Shown here piece by piece: positions 9,371 through 16,474 of a stretch of 64,000 nucleotides of DNA (position 1 is its first letter; every line of letters starts with the position of its first letter). The notes below the pieces were generated by a model. The model ran no database searches. It was not told the DNA's origin and saw only the letters and a program-made list of their open reading frames with translations. The stretch covers positions 1 through 64,000 of the forward strand of contig VBHI01000311.1 in assembly GCA_005881495.1 (NCBI GenBank), read 5' to 3'. The DNA comes from Chloroflexota bacterium. Its GTDB lineage: Bacteria; Chloroflexota; Ktedonobacteria; Ktedonobacterales; Ktedonobacteraceae. A program made the position numbers and the translations under genes.

Positions 9371-9437
9371 GCGCTAGCGTGTATAGTAGGGTTGACCCTT
9401 GCGGTCAACCGAGCGGCGTTGCAGCGATGGATATCAA
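9371..9437 (+). repeat. Dispersed GGTTGACC-hairpin repeat, copy 1
   Basis: Begins GCGCTAGCGTGTATAGTAGG and continues with GGTTGACC-CTTGC-GGTCAACC, a perfect 8-bp stem with a 5-base loop, then a GGCGTTGCAGCGATGGATATCAA tail. The same sequence returns at 9444 and 25396. It lies between kdpC and the KdpD N-half gene. Confidence 0.85.
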
Positions 9438-9443
9438 ACAGAA

Positions 9444-9507
9444 GCGCTAGCGTGTATAGTAGGGTTGACCCTTGCGGTCAACCGAGCATCGTTGTAGTGC
9501 TGAATAA
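9444..9507 (+). repeat. Dispersed GGTTGACC-hairpin repeat, copy 2
   Basis: Identical to copy 1 over the first 44 bases (GCGCTAGC through the stem-loop and GAGC), then a diverged version of the tail. It follows copy 1 by six bases in the same direction, making a tandem pair in front of the gene at 9531. Confidence 0.8.
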
Positions 9508-9530
9508 GCGGAATAAAAGGTAGGGACACA

Positions 9531-10835
9531 ATGGCAGAGCACCCGCCCGACGATCAAACACGTGAGCGTGAGGAGGGTCGGCCCGATCCGGAGGAACTGC
9601 TGCGGCGCTATAGCCTACGAGATAGCGACCTGGAAGCTCCTCCCTCGGCCACACCTGCTTCGGGTGAGCAGACCGCTCAGCAAACCGAAGGGTACCCGCA
9701 TCGGCGTGGTCGCTTGCGCGTCTACCTGGGATCGGTAGCCGGAGCGGGGAAGACGTATACCATGCTGAACGAGGGACACCGCCGCGAAGGCCGGGGTACC
9801 GACGTCGTGGTCGGCTATGTGGAGACGCATGGGCGTGCCCAGACGCAGGCCCAACTGGGGGATTTAGAGGTCATTCCACGTAAGAAAGTCACCTATCGCG
9901 GCGTGACCCTCGAAGAGATGGATACCGAGGCCATCATTGCTAGGCATCCCAGGGTGGCGCTGATCGATGAACTGGCCCATACCAACGTGGCCGGTTCGAA
10001 GCACGCGAAACGCTATCAGGATGTGCTGGAGATCCTCGATGCGGGTATCAACGTGGTCACCACAGTCAATATTCAGCACCTGGAGAGTCTGAACGACCTG
10101 GTTGCCAGTATCACAGGGGTACGTGTGCGCGAAACGCTGCCCGACCGCATCCTCGACCAGGCTGACGAAGTGGAGTTGATCGATATCTCTCCCTATGCCC
10201 TGCGGCAGCGCATGAGGCACGGCAATATCTATCCTCCTGATCGCATTGAGGCGTCACTGAACAATTTCTTCCGCGAGGGGAATCTGACGGCGCTGCGCGA
10301 ACTGGCGCTGCGGCGCACGGCCGAGAAGACCGAGGCGCAGCTCCAGCAGTACATGACCGAGCACGGGATCAACGAGCTGTGGCCTGCCAGCGAGCGAGTC
10401 CTGGTGGGCTTCGATGCCCGACCCCATACCCGCGAGGTCATCCGCGATGCCTGGCGGTTGGCACACGGACTGCACGCGGATTTGATCGCCGTCTCGATCC
10501 AGCCGGAGGGTTATCGCGCCTTCACGGGAAGACTTATCGGCTTTCTCAAGTATGGCAAGGACGCCCCAAAGCAGCGTGAGGCTGCGCGGCGTCGCCTGGA
10601 AGAGCATGCCGTGCTCGCTGAAGACCTGGGGGCTGAGGTCATCCGCACGAGCAGCCGCGATATCGCCAAAAAGCTGGTGGAGGTCGCCCACGAGCGGCAG
10701 GTGACCCAGCTTGTGCTGGGTCAGCCAGCGCGCAGCCATTGGGAAGAACTTATCCGCGGCTCCATCATCAATCGTTTACTGCGGCTGAGTACCGACATCG
10801 ACATCCATCTCGTACCGCGCAGCAGGGATGAGTAG
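9531..10835 (+). CDS. KdpD N-terminal half: nucleotide-binding sensor plus universal-stress domain
   Basis: 434 residues equal to the cytoplasmic N-terminal part of KdpD. Residues 60-270 form the KdpD domain with Walker A GSVAGAGKT (67-75), GYVETHGR, and LIDELAHTN; residues 290-430 form a universal-stress-protein-like domain starting VLVGFDARPHT. The first 58 residues are polar and Glu/Pro-rich. There is no membrane segment, kinase domain or phospho-acceptor His, so it can sense but not signal alone; it probably works with the kinase at 451. AAAGG lies 10 bases before the ATG. The natural continuation of the protein is found only as a stub directly downstream. Confidence 0.9.
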   Translation: MAEHPPDDQTREREEGRPDPEELLRRYSLRDSDLEAPPSATPASGEQTAQQTEGYPHRRGRLRVYLGSVAGAGKTYTMLNEGHRREGRGTDVVVGYVETHGRAQTQAQLGDLEVIPRKKVTYRGVTLEEMDTEAIIARHPRVALIDELAHTNVAGSKHAKRYQDVLEILDAGINVVTTVNIQHLESLNDLVASITGVRVRETLPDRILDQADEVELIDISPYALRQRMRHGNIYPPDRIEASLNNFFREGNLTALRELALRRTAEKTEAQLQQYMTEHGINELWPASERVLVGFDARPHTREVIRDAWRLAHGLHADLIAVSIQPEGYRAFTGRLIGFLKYGKDAPKQREAARRRLEEHAVLAEDLGAEVIRTSSRDIAKKLVEVAHERQVTQLVLGQPARSHWEELIRGSIINRLLRLSTDIDIHLVPRSRDE

Positions 10836-10847
10836 AAAGGAGTTCCT

Positions 10848-10982
10848 ATGCGTGACATTGAACAGATTCCACAACTTCCAGTGCGTACAGAGAAACATTG
10901 GCAACAGTATCTCATTGATAGCCTCCTGGCAGTGGGGGGAGCATTGGCCGTGACAGGGATCATTTACTTGACTAAAAAATAG
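10848..10982 (+). pseudogene. 44-codon stub of a second KdpD C-half kinase
   Basis: An ATG with AAAGGAG 7 bases upstream opens a 44-residue frame that stops at 10980-10982. Its residues 18-41 (W-Q-x-YLIDSLLAVGGALAVTGIIYL) match the first helix of the kinase at 451 (W-Q-x-YLLDSVLACGGAMLVTGFIYL), and the N-termini also correspond (MRDIE versus MSTIE). After IIYL the match ends with TKK and a stop. It looks like the surviving start of a paralogous kinase gene that once followed the KdpD N-half. As translated it would be a one-helix membrane peptide, so a small-protein role remains possible. Confidence 0.75.
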
Positions 10983-11007
10983 AAAGAGCGTTCAGTACCA
11001 TAGTCCT

Positions 11008-11041
11008 AGGTCAAGCTTCATATGCTTGACCTGGATTTTTT
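11008..11041 (+). terminator. Rho-independent terminator closing the kdp locus
   Basis: AGGTCAAGC (11008-11016) pairs perfectly with GCTTGACCT (11024-11032) across a 7-base loop and is followed by a T run. It lies 25 bases after the stub gene and ends the kdp transcription unit. Confidence 0.85.
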
Positions 11042-11123
11042 TAACGGGTACAGTCATCTATAATGCAAGACGTAGAGGTTGTGCGTTAGGGCAGTCTAAA
11101 TCTGAAGGATTGGAGTCACACGT

Positions 11124-12101
11124 ATGTCGTCTATTGAGGATCGTCCGAATAGTGCCACCACAGAACAAAAGACTACTGTTGGGACATTACAGCTACCAGG
11201 GCTTGTCAGCCAACTTTCTCCAGTAGAGCAGCTATCCTTTCCTGATGCCTCTCCACTTCCAATTGGAACGGCTCTTTTACCAGGCATCCAGAATCCGTCT
11301 ACCCCGGCTATAACTCGCCCGCTGACAGACCTCTTTACATCACCGGGAGCGACGCGCAGCCTGCCCGAAATACAAACGGGTGAATTGCCCCTTCAGAGAA
11401 ATACAACAACATCTCTACGTCAGCCCGTTGTGATCCGCAGTACTGGTAAGAAAAGCAGTGGCACATTGCTGGCCCCTAGGGGACGTCGCTGGGTTGTGCA
11501 ACTCTCAGTTACAGTAGTACTGTTATTAATGGCAATTGGCACGTTACTGGCAGTGGTCCCGGCTGGAACGAACGCGGAAAAGGGGTTTAATCCATTTCGG
11601 CCGATTATGAACTGGGTAGAAGGTAGCAATAACAACCCCAGTCTATTAGCAGAGCAGGCAGCAACGGTCACGGCTGTAACTCGCGATGGGTATCAACCTA
11701 GTAGTAATCAACCGTATTCTGGCTTGCCAGCTCCCCCTGCAGGTACAAGTGGGTATGATGGCTTTACCTACGGCCAATGTACGTACTATGCAGATTTTCG
11801 CTATCACCAGTTGACGGGTAACTGGGTTCCCTGGGGAGGGGATGCATGGGCATGGGCAGCTGGGGCCAGAGCATATGGATGGAATGTTTCGTCCATTCCG
11901 CATGTACCTTCCATCATCGTCCTGCAACCAGGAGTACAGGGTGCAGGTTATTTCGGTCACGTTGCAGTGGTTGAGGGCATCAACAAGGATGGCTCTGTCT
12001 ACGCTACGAACTGGAACTGGTACGCCAACGGTGGAGGTTGGGCGCGTTGGAGCTCTTGGAATTTCAGTCCAGGGCCAGGAGTCTCGTTTGTGTGGAAGTA
12101 A
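11124..12101 (+). CDS. Membrane-anchored CHAP-domain peptidoglycan hydrolase
   Basis: 325 residues. Residues 1-120 are Ser/Thr/Pro-rich and presumably cytoplasmic; one helix (about 123-148, VVLLLMAIGTLLAVV) anchors it; the C-terminal 115 residues form a CHAP domain. Cys219 in YGQCTYYA, His279 in GHVAVVE and Asn296 in TNWNW supply the catalytic triad of CHAP amidases/endopeptidases. No cleavable signal peptide is obvious, so it is probably a type II membrane protein facing the wall. A TATAAT lies at 11059-11064, just after the kdp terminator. It is monocistronic. A role in wall remodelling follows from the family; the cut bond is not known. Confidence 0.82.
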   Translation: MSSIEDRPNSATTEQKTTVGTLQLPGLVSQLSPVEQLSFPDASPLPIGTALLPGIQNPSTPAITRPLTDLFTSPGATRSLPEIQTGELPLQRNTTTSLRQPVVIRSTGKKSSGTLLAPRGRRWVVQLSVTVVLLLMAIGTLLAVVPAGTNAEKGFNPFRPIMNWVEGSNNNPSLLAEQAATVTAVTRDGYQPSSNQPYSGLPAPPAGTSGYDGFTYGQCTYYADFRYHQLTGNWVPWGGDAWAWAAGARAYGWNVSSIPHVPSIIVLQPGVQGAGYFGHVAVVEGINKDGSVYATNWNWYANGGGWARWSSWNFSPGPGVSFVWK

Positions 12102-12134
12102 ATAAACTAATCCTCCGAGTATAAAAGAAAAGCA

Positions 12135-12173
12135 GTAGGGCAGCTACCTGAATACATCAGATGGCTGCCCTAC
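12135..12173 (-). terminator. Terminator hairpin read on the minus strand, now cut off from its gene
   Basis: GTAGGGCAGC (12135-12144) and GCTGCCCTAC (12164-12173) form a perfect 10-bp stem with a 19-base loop. A T-rich stretch follows only in minus-strand reading (TGCTTTTCTTTTAT); on the plus strand there is none. The nearest minus-strand gene is the MocR regulator ending at 13461, beyond the transposon, so the element probably landed between that gene and its terminator. Confidence 0.6.
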
Positions 12174-12284
12174 CAAAAATGCGGCAAGAGGGCCACTGCT
12201 TTCAAGCAGGTGGGTGCATTGCCGCCCGCCCGCAGGCGGTCTAACCTGTTGACATACCTTTTCTAATGCATTATAACAGAGAAC

Positions 12285-13430
12285 ATGAAAACATTTGAGT
12301 ACCGACTGTACGTGAATAAGGAACAGGCCCACTTGCTCATGGCTTGCCTGGCTACGTCTCGCCATATCTATAATAGGATGCTTGAGATGGTCAAACAGCA
12401 GTATGAGGAGCAAGGCACGTTCCCCAGTAAGTACGATCTGGAACGTGCTTTCAAAGGTCAGGGCCGTGATCATGTGCCCGCCACCACTGTCCAGATGCTC
12501 GCAGACCGGCTCACCAAATCGCTGAAGCGGTTCCTTGCCGCGAAAGCCAGTGACATCCCGGATATTGGCTTCCCCCGTTTTAAGCAGCCCAATCGCTGGC
12601 AGAGCATTCAACTGCGGCAATATGGCAAAGACGTGTACTTGCATGAGGACAAGAAACATCTCATGGTTCCCAAGAAACTGGGACATTTCCTCAAGATCAA
12701 GCTGCACCGTCCTATCGAGGGCACGCCTAAGACGGTTCACCTGGTCCATCGGGCCGATGGACACTGGTATGCTCTCATCGTCTGTGAGACGGAGCCACGG
12801 ACTGAACATGCTCCCTCTGACTGCTCTCATCCTGCCATCGGGATTGATGTCGGACTCAAATCGTTCCTGACGGATAGTGAGGGCCATACCGTCGAATCCC
12901 CGCGCTTCTATCGTAGCTCGCAGCAAACCTTGAGACGCAAGCAGCGGACGATAGGTAGACGCAAAAAGGGGTCTCATCGACGCCGTAAAGCTGCTCGGAG
13001 CACGGCGCAAACCCATCTCAAGATCGCCCGGCAGCGGCGGGATTTTCACTATAAGACGGCCAAGCCGTACGCTGAACACTATCAAGTGATCGCTGTTGAG
13101 AAGCTGACTATTCTCAACATGGTCCACAATCATGCGCTGGCCAAGAGCATCATGGACGTCTCGTGGGGCGCGTTCCTCGACATTCTTGAAGTTAAGGCTG
13201 AGAGTGCTGGACATCAAGTCATCCGAGTGAACCCCTGTTTCACCTCGCAGAAATGCTACCAATGTGGGGAGATCGTACCAAAGAGTCTGTCGGTCCGAAC
13301 CCATATCTGTCCTTGCTGTGGCTATGTGGCAGACCGTGATGTCAATGCCACTCAGAATATTCTCAAGCTTGCAAGGCCAGGGCATGGCCTTCAGGAGCCA
13401 ACGTACACCGATGGGTGCCGCGTTTCCTGA
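12285..13430 (+). CDS. tnpB: TnpB, RNA-guided RuvC-like nuclease
   Basis: 381 residues, full length for TnpB. The N-terminal part begins MKTFEYRLYVNKEQ. The RuvC active site is complete: Asp188 in GIDVGLKS, Glu272 in VEKLTIL and Asp350/352 in ADRDVNAT. A zinc finger (CYQCG...CPCCG) lies between the last two motifs. TnpB proteins use a transposon-end RNA to cut DNA and keep the element in place. The frame is intact, so the nuclease is likely active. A long open frame on the opposite strand (12144-13451) is a shadow. Confidence 0.92.
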   Translation: MKTFEYRLYVNKEQAHLLMACLATSRHIYNRMLEMVKQQYEEQGTFPSKYDLERAFKGQGRDHVPATTVQMLADRLTKSLKRFLAAKASDIPDIGFPRFKQPNRWQSIQLRQYGKDVYLHEDKKHLMVPKKLGHFLKIKLHRPIEGTPKTVHLVHRADGHWYALIVCETEPRTEHAPSDCSHPAIGIDVGLKSFLTDSEGHTVESPRFYRSSQQTLRRKQRTIGRRKKGSHRRRKAARSTAQTHLKIARQRRDFHYKTAKPYAEHYQVIAVEKLTILNMVHNHALAKSIMDVSWGAFLDILEVKAESAGHQVIRVNPCFTSQKCYQCGEIVPKSLSVRTHICPCCGYVADRDVNATQNILKLARPGHGLQEPTYTDGCRVS

Positions 13431-13464
13431 GAAGCCCCTGCGTTTACGCATGGGGAGTTGTCAC
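13330..13464 (+). ncRNA. Probable omega (reRNA) guide scaffold at the tnpB 3' end
   Basis: In related elements the guide RNA is made from the end of tnpB through the right-end hairpin, with the guide taken from DNA just outside the element. Here the candidate scaffold runs from the tnpB tail through CCCCTGCG/CGCATGGGG to TTGTCAC; the guide would start at about 13465, inside the MocR gene. The 5' boundary is a guess based on the family, not read from sequence. Confidence 0.5.
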
Positions 13465-15044
13465 ACCATAGGAATATGCTCCACGTGCATCGACGGGGGT
13501 TCTTCGCGTTGAAGGCGGCGCGCTTGCAAGAGCCTTAGCGCATTGCCAATCCTCCGCACGCCCTCCTCGATTTTCTCCTCCTCAGGATACGCATAACTGA
13601 GACGAAATTGTTGATGGCCCCCTCCATCGACATGGAATGGTTCACCGATGACGAACGCCACGAGTTCTCTTGTTGCTTCGCGTAGCAGCGAGCGCGCTCG
13701 TATATCTCCCTGGAGCCTGCACCATAGGTGGAAGCCTCCCCCTGGAATATTGACCCGTACGTTATCACGCAAGTGCGCTCTAATCGCTTGCAACATTACG
13801 TCTCGTTTGTGTTGGTAGTGTTGTCGTAACAACATGAGATGCTTGTCCATCAATTCGTCGCGTTGCAGTATCTCGGAAACAGCCCACTGCCCAAGGGCGT
13901 TGGTATTCAGGTCAAAGATTTGCTTGTGGAGCGAGAGTCGCTCAATCATTGGTTCAGGTGCAGCCAGCCACGCGACTCTCAAACCGGGAGCCAGTATTTT
14001 AGAGAACGTGCTCAGGTAGATGACCTGTGAATGCGTATCAAACGCCTTCAAAGGTTGAGGTTGTTTCCCTTCAAAGTAAATCTCCGAGTAGGGATCATCT
14101 TCCAAAATCGGCGTCTGGTATCGCCTGGCCAGCAGCAGCAAACGACGCCGCCTTTCGGGTGACATTACCACACCGGTAGGGTTTTGGAATGTAGGCATAG
14201 TATAGATCAAGCGAGGTCGATGGCGCGCCAGGATAGTCTCCAGCAAGTCGACGCGCATTCCTTCACTATCTATTGGAACCCCTATCACACGTGCACCCAG
14301 CGCACGAAATGTTTGGATCGCCCCCAGGTAGGTAGGCACTTCAACGACAACTTCGTCTCCTGGATTGAGAAGAAAGCGACCCGCTAAACCTATTCCTTGT
14401 GTTGAGCCTGAGAGAATAAGGATTTGTTGAGTATCCACCGCCACGCCACGTGTACGCATCCGTGCCGCAATACTTCTTCGTAGACTGAGTAATCCCTCAA
14501 CAGGACAATAACCGAGCGCGCTCTGCCGCGAGCGCAGGAGGCCATCTGCAAAGATGGTATTCAGCATTTCAGCAGGGAGCAGGTCCGTTGAAGGTGTACC
14601 CGCCGCTAGTGAAATAACGTCCTCTCCAATAGACGCCAGCTCGCTTAACAAGCGCGCATCGGGTCCAACTACTTCGCGCTCAGTAGTAGGTAGACCGAAC
14701 AGCCATGAAGGGCCGTCAGCATCGAAGTTGTCATCCAGATAGTTGAACTGGTTGCGTTTCACAAGCGTGCCCCGGCCAACATGTCCTTCGACCAGGCCAT
14801 CACTGGCCAGCTGGTTGTAGGCGTTCATCACGGTTGTGCGATTTACTCCCAGGGCATTAGCCAGCGCTCGTTCTGTCGGCAAACGCGTTCCTTCCGCGAG
14901 TTGCCCAGAAAGGATGGCTTCTCGTATTTTTTCGCAAATCTGTTGGTATAATGGAGTATTGCTATTGCGCTCAAGTTGAATAAGCGAACAAATGGAAGCT
15001 GTGAATAGTGGTAGTGGCTGGTGGTGAACGGTACTGTGTCGCAT
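13461..15044 (-). CDS. MocR-type regulator: GntR winged helix fused to a class I aminotransferase domain
   Basis: 527 residues. Residues 25-95 form a GntR DNA-binding domain (LYQQICEKIREAIL, LPTERALANALGVNRTTV). The rest is a fold-type I PLP domain with SGSTQGI, PTFQNPTG, DDPYSE and the PLP-binding Lys349 in STFSKILAPGLRVAW. Such proteins sense PLP or amino-acid metabolites and usually control the gene opposite them, here the eIF2B-like gene at 15157. GGAGGGAGAC precedes the ATG at 15044. The TGA stop (13461-13463) is formed by the terminal TCAC of the transposon, so the present C-terminus is probably not the original one; the loss is likely small because the domain is complete. Confidence 0.88.
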   Translation of the reverse strand: MRHSTVHHQPLPLFTASICSLIQLERNSNTPLYQQICEKIREAILSGQLAEGTRLPTERALANALGVNRTTVMNAYNQLASDGLVEGHVGRGTLVKRNQFNYLDDNFDADGPSWLFGLPTTEREVVGPDARLLSELASIGEDVISLAAGTPSTDLLPAEMLNTIFADGLLRSRQSALGYCPVEGLLSLRRSIAARMRTRGVAVDTQQILILSGSTQGIGLAGRFLLNPGDEVVVEVPTYLGAIQTFRALGARVIGVPIDSEGMRVDLLETILARHRPRLIYTMPTFQNPTGVVMSPERRRRLLLLARRYQTPILEDDPYSEIYFEGKQPQPLKAFDTHSQVIYLSTFSKILAPGLRVAWLAAPEPMIERLSLHKQIFDLNTNALGQWAVSEILQRDELMDKHLMLLRQHYQHKRDVMLQAIRAHLRDNVRVNIPGGGFHLWCRLQGDIRARSLLREATRELVAFVIGEPFHVDGGGHQQFRLSYAYPEEEKIEEGVRRIGNALRLLQARRLQREEPPSMHVEHIPMV

Positions 15045-15064
15045 GTCTCCCTCCTGATTGGCTC

Positions 15065-15140
15065 ATACCAATATAGTGTATCCAATCATGAAGGACGCAT
15101 GCAAGCGCCAATTGGCGGCTTATGCAAGAAGCCAATGTAT
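15065..15140. promoter_or_regulatory. Divergent control region with a CGCCAATTGGCG palindrome and CCAAT repeats
   Basis: The 112 bases between the MocR gene and the eIF2B-like gene hold a perfect 12-bp palindrome CGCCAATTGGCG (15106-15117) and further CCAAT copies near 15068, 15082 and 15131. Repeated or palindromic boxes in the divergent gap are the usual binding sites of MocR proteins. No clear -10/-35 pairs were assigned. Confidence 0.45.
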
Positions 15141-15156
15141 ACAGGGAGGAGATGAC

Positions 15157-16017
15157 ATGGAAGATATAGAACAGCGCGTATTGGCGGTATGTCATGATCG
15201 TGATCATGGCTCACGTTGGATTGTACGTGAAGCGGTCTCAATTATGCACGATCTCACCAGCGATACAACGTCCCCTGCTGAGGAATCGATGCAGCGCCTG
15301 CACATTACGGCGCAGAAAATGGAACAGGCACATCCTGCGATGGCAGCGCTTGCGAGAGCAGTCAGGCGTATTCTCAAGACGCCCGGCGGCCCTGCCGAGA
15401 TAGCAACTGAAACTTCCCACTTACTCCAGGAAATTGATCAGGCTACAGAGCATATTGCGGCCTATGCCCGTCCTATGCTCAAGGGAACACTGATGACGCA
15501 TAGTATGTCTGGAACGGTCCTGGACGTCATTGTAGCCTGCAAAGCGCAGATTGAGCACGTCATAGTCTTAGAAGGGCGCCCTCGTTACGAGGGAAGGAAT
15601 ATGGCTCAACTAATAGCCAGGCAGCGTGGGATCGCGGTCACCTTGATTACCGATGCCGAGGCTGATATTTTTGTGCCGCAGTGCCATGCTCTTGTCGTGG
15701 GTGCAGATACAGTCCTGGCAAACGGCGACGTGATTAATAAAGCCGGAACCTCTCTCCTGGCCTGGGCTGCCCACGGGCATAACGTGCCATTCTATGTACT
15801 ATGTGAAACTTTGAAATTCTCTCCGCGAGACTGGAATGGTGACCTTGAGCAGCTTGAGGAGAAGGAAGCTGAGGAGGTGATGGATCAGCCCATAGAGGGA
15901 GTCAAAGTTCGTAATTTTTACTTTGATCGCACTCCGTCCCACCTTGTAACAAATCTCATAACCGATCAAGGTATCATACGCCCAGGAGAAGTCAAGCGGT
16001 TGATCTCTTCGTGGTAA
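15157..16017 (+). CDS. eIF2B-alpha / ribose-1,5-bisphosphate isomerase-like protein
   Basis: 286 residues of the eIF2B/MtnA/R15P-isomerase family. Shared motifs are GTLMTHSMSGTV, EGRPRYEGR, LITDAEA, VVGADTVLANGDVINKAGT and PFYVLCE. The Asp of GADTVL, a catalytic residue in the isomerases, is present, but the Cys expected in the T-H-C/N-T-C loop is Ser (THSMSG). It may bind a sugar phosphate without isomerising it, or have another substrate. The ATG at 15157 has AGGGAGGAGATGAC upstream; the frame is open further to 15058 but that part overlaps the control region. It is divergent from the MocR gene, which probably regulates it. Confidence 0.72.
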   Translation: MEDIEQRVLAVCHDRDHGSRWIVREAVSIMHDLTSDTTSPAEESMQRLHITAQKMEQAHPAMAALARAVRRILKTPGGPAEIATETSHLLQEIDQATEHIAAYARPMLKGTLMTHSMSGTVLDVIVACKAQIEHVIVLEGRPRYEGRNMAQLIARQRGIAVTLITDAEADIFVPQCHALVVGADTVLANGDVINKAGTSLLAWAAHGHNVPFYVLCETLKFSPRDWNGDLEQLEEKEAEEVMDQPIEGVKVRNFYFDRTPSHLVTNLITDQGIIRPGEVKRLISSW

Positions 16018-16134
16018 TTGTTCAGCTTGTAGCGAACAGTTGTAGCGTGTACAATGCTGGTAGATACCCTCTAAATACTCCATGTTTTATTTAAGGTTCA
16101 GGTATTAGCCATTGAGTGGGAGGTACACAGATTC

Positions 16135-16428
16135 ATGCCAACCTATATTAGCCTGGTCAATCTCACTGAACAAGGTATCAAAGAAGTCAAAAATGCCCCT
16201 GAACGTTTGCAAGCGTTTGACACCGCCGCAAGAGAGGCTGGCGGCAGACTGGTTGGGTTCTACCTGGTTATGGGACAGTATGATTACGTCGTCATAACTG
16301 AAGCCCCCGATGATCAGACCGCCGCTCGTCTCGTTCTTGGCACTATAGCTCAGGGCAGTGTGCGTACGCAGACAATGAGAGCATTCCCTCGCGAAGAATT
16401 CGAGCAAATTGCGCGCGGTATACACTAG
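16135..16428 (+). CDS. GYD-domain protein
   Basis: 97 residues that cover a whole GYD domain: MPTYISLVNLTEQGI at the start and LVGFYLVMGQYDYVVITEAPDD in the middle, with the GQYDYV segment that names the family. Related small proteins adopt a ferredoxin-like alpha/beta fold and have no established function. GGGAGGTACACAGATTC lies upstream of the ATG. It follows the eIF2B-like gene by 117 bases on the same strand and may be co-transcribed with it. Confidence 0.85.
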   Translation: MPTYISLVNLTEQGIKEVKNAPERLQAFDTAAREAGGRLVGFYLVMGQYDYVVITEAPDDQTAARLVLGTIAQGSVRTQTMRAFPREEFEQIARGIH

Positions 16429-16474
16429 GTTCCGCAGTATACGATCTCCGCAAGTCCTTGTCAGCGACCTTTCG

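Larger units (their letters stand above)
12174..13464 (+). mobile_element. tnpB-only IS200/IS605-type element (IS1341-like)
   Basis: The element carries tnpB but no tnpA, so it would need a transposase from elsewhere. The right end has the typical hairpin CCCCTGCGTTTACGCATGGGG followed by AGTTGTCAC (to 13464). The left side has imperfect hairpins (CCACTGCTTTCAAGCAGGTGG about 12194-12214, and CCGCCCGCAGGCGG). The left edge is not sharply defined, somewhere around 12174-12190. No terminal inverted repeats or target duplication are expected for this class. The final TCAC overlaps the last codons of the MocR gene. Confidence 0.75.

Noticed and set aside
7813..9408. 531-codon open frame on the minus strand across kdpB-kdpC
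   Set aside because: It lies opposite intact kdpB/kdpC; the product is His/Gln/Arg/Asp-rich with no known domain, as expected from the antisense of G+C-rich coding DNA.
12135..12173. Hairpin as terminator of the CHAP gene
   Set aside because: No T run follows on the plus strand; the T-rich side is on the minus strand.
12144..13451. 435-codon minus-strand frame opposite tnpB
   Set aside because: tnpB carries all catalytic motifs; the antisense frame has none and no ribosome site.
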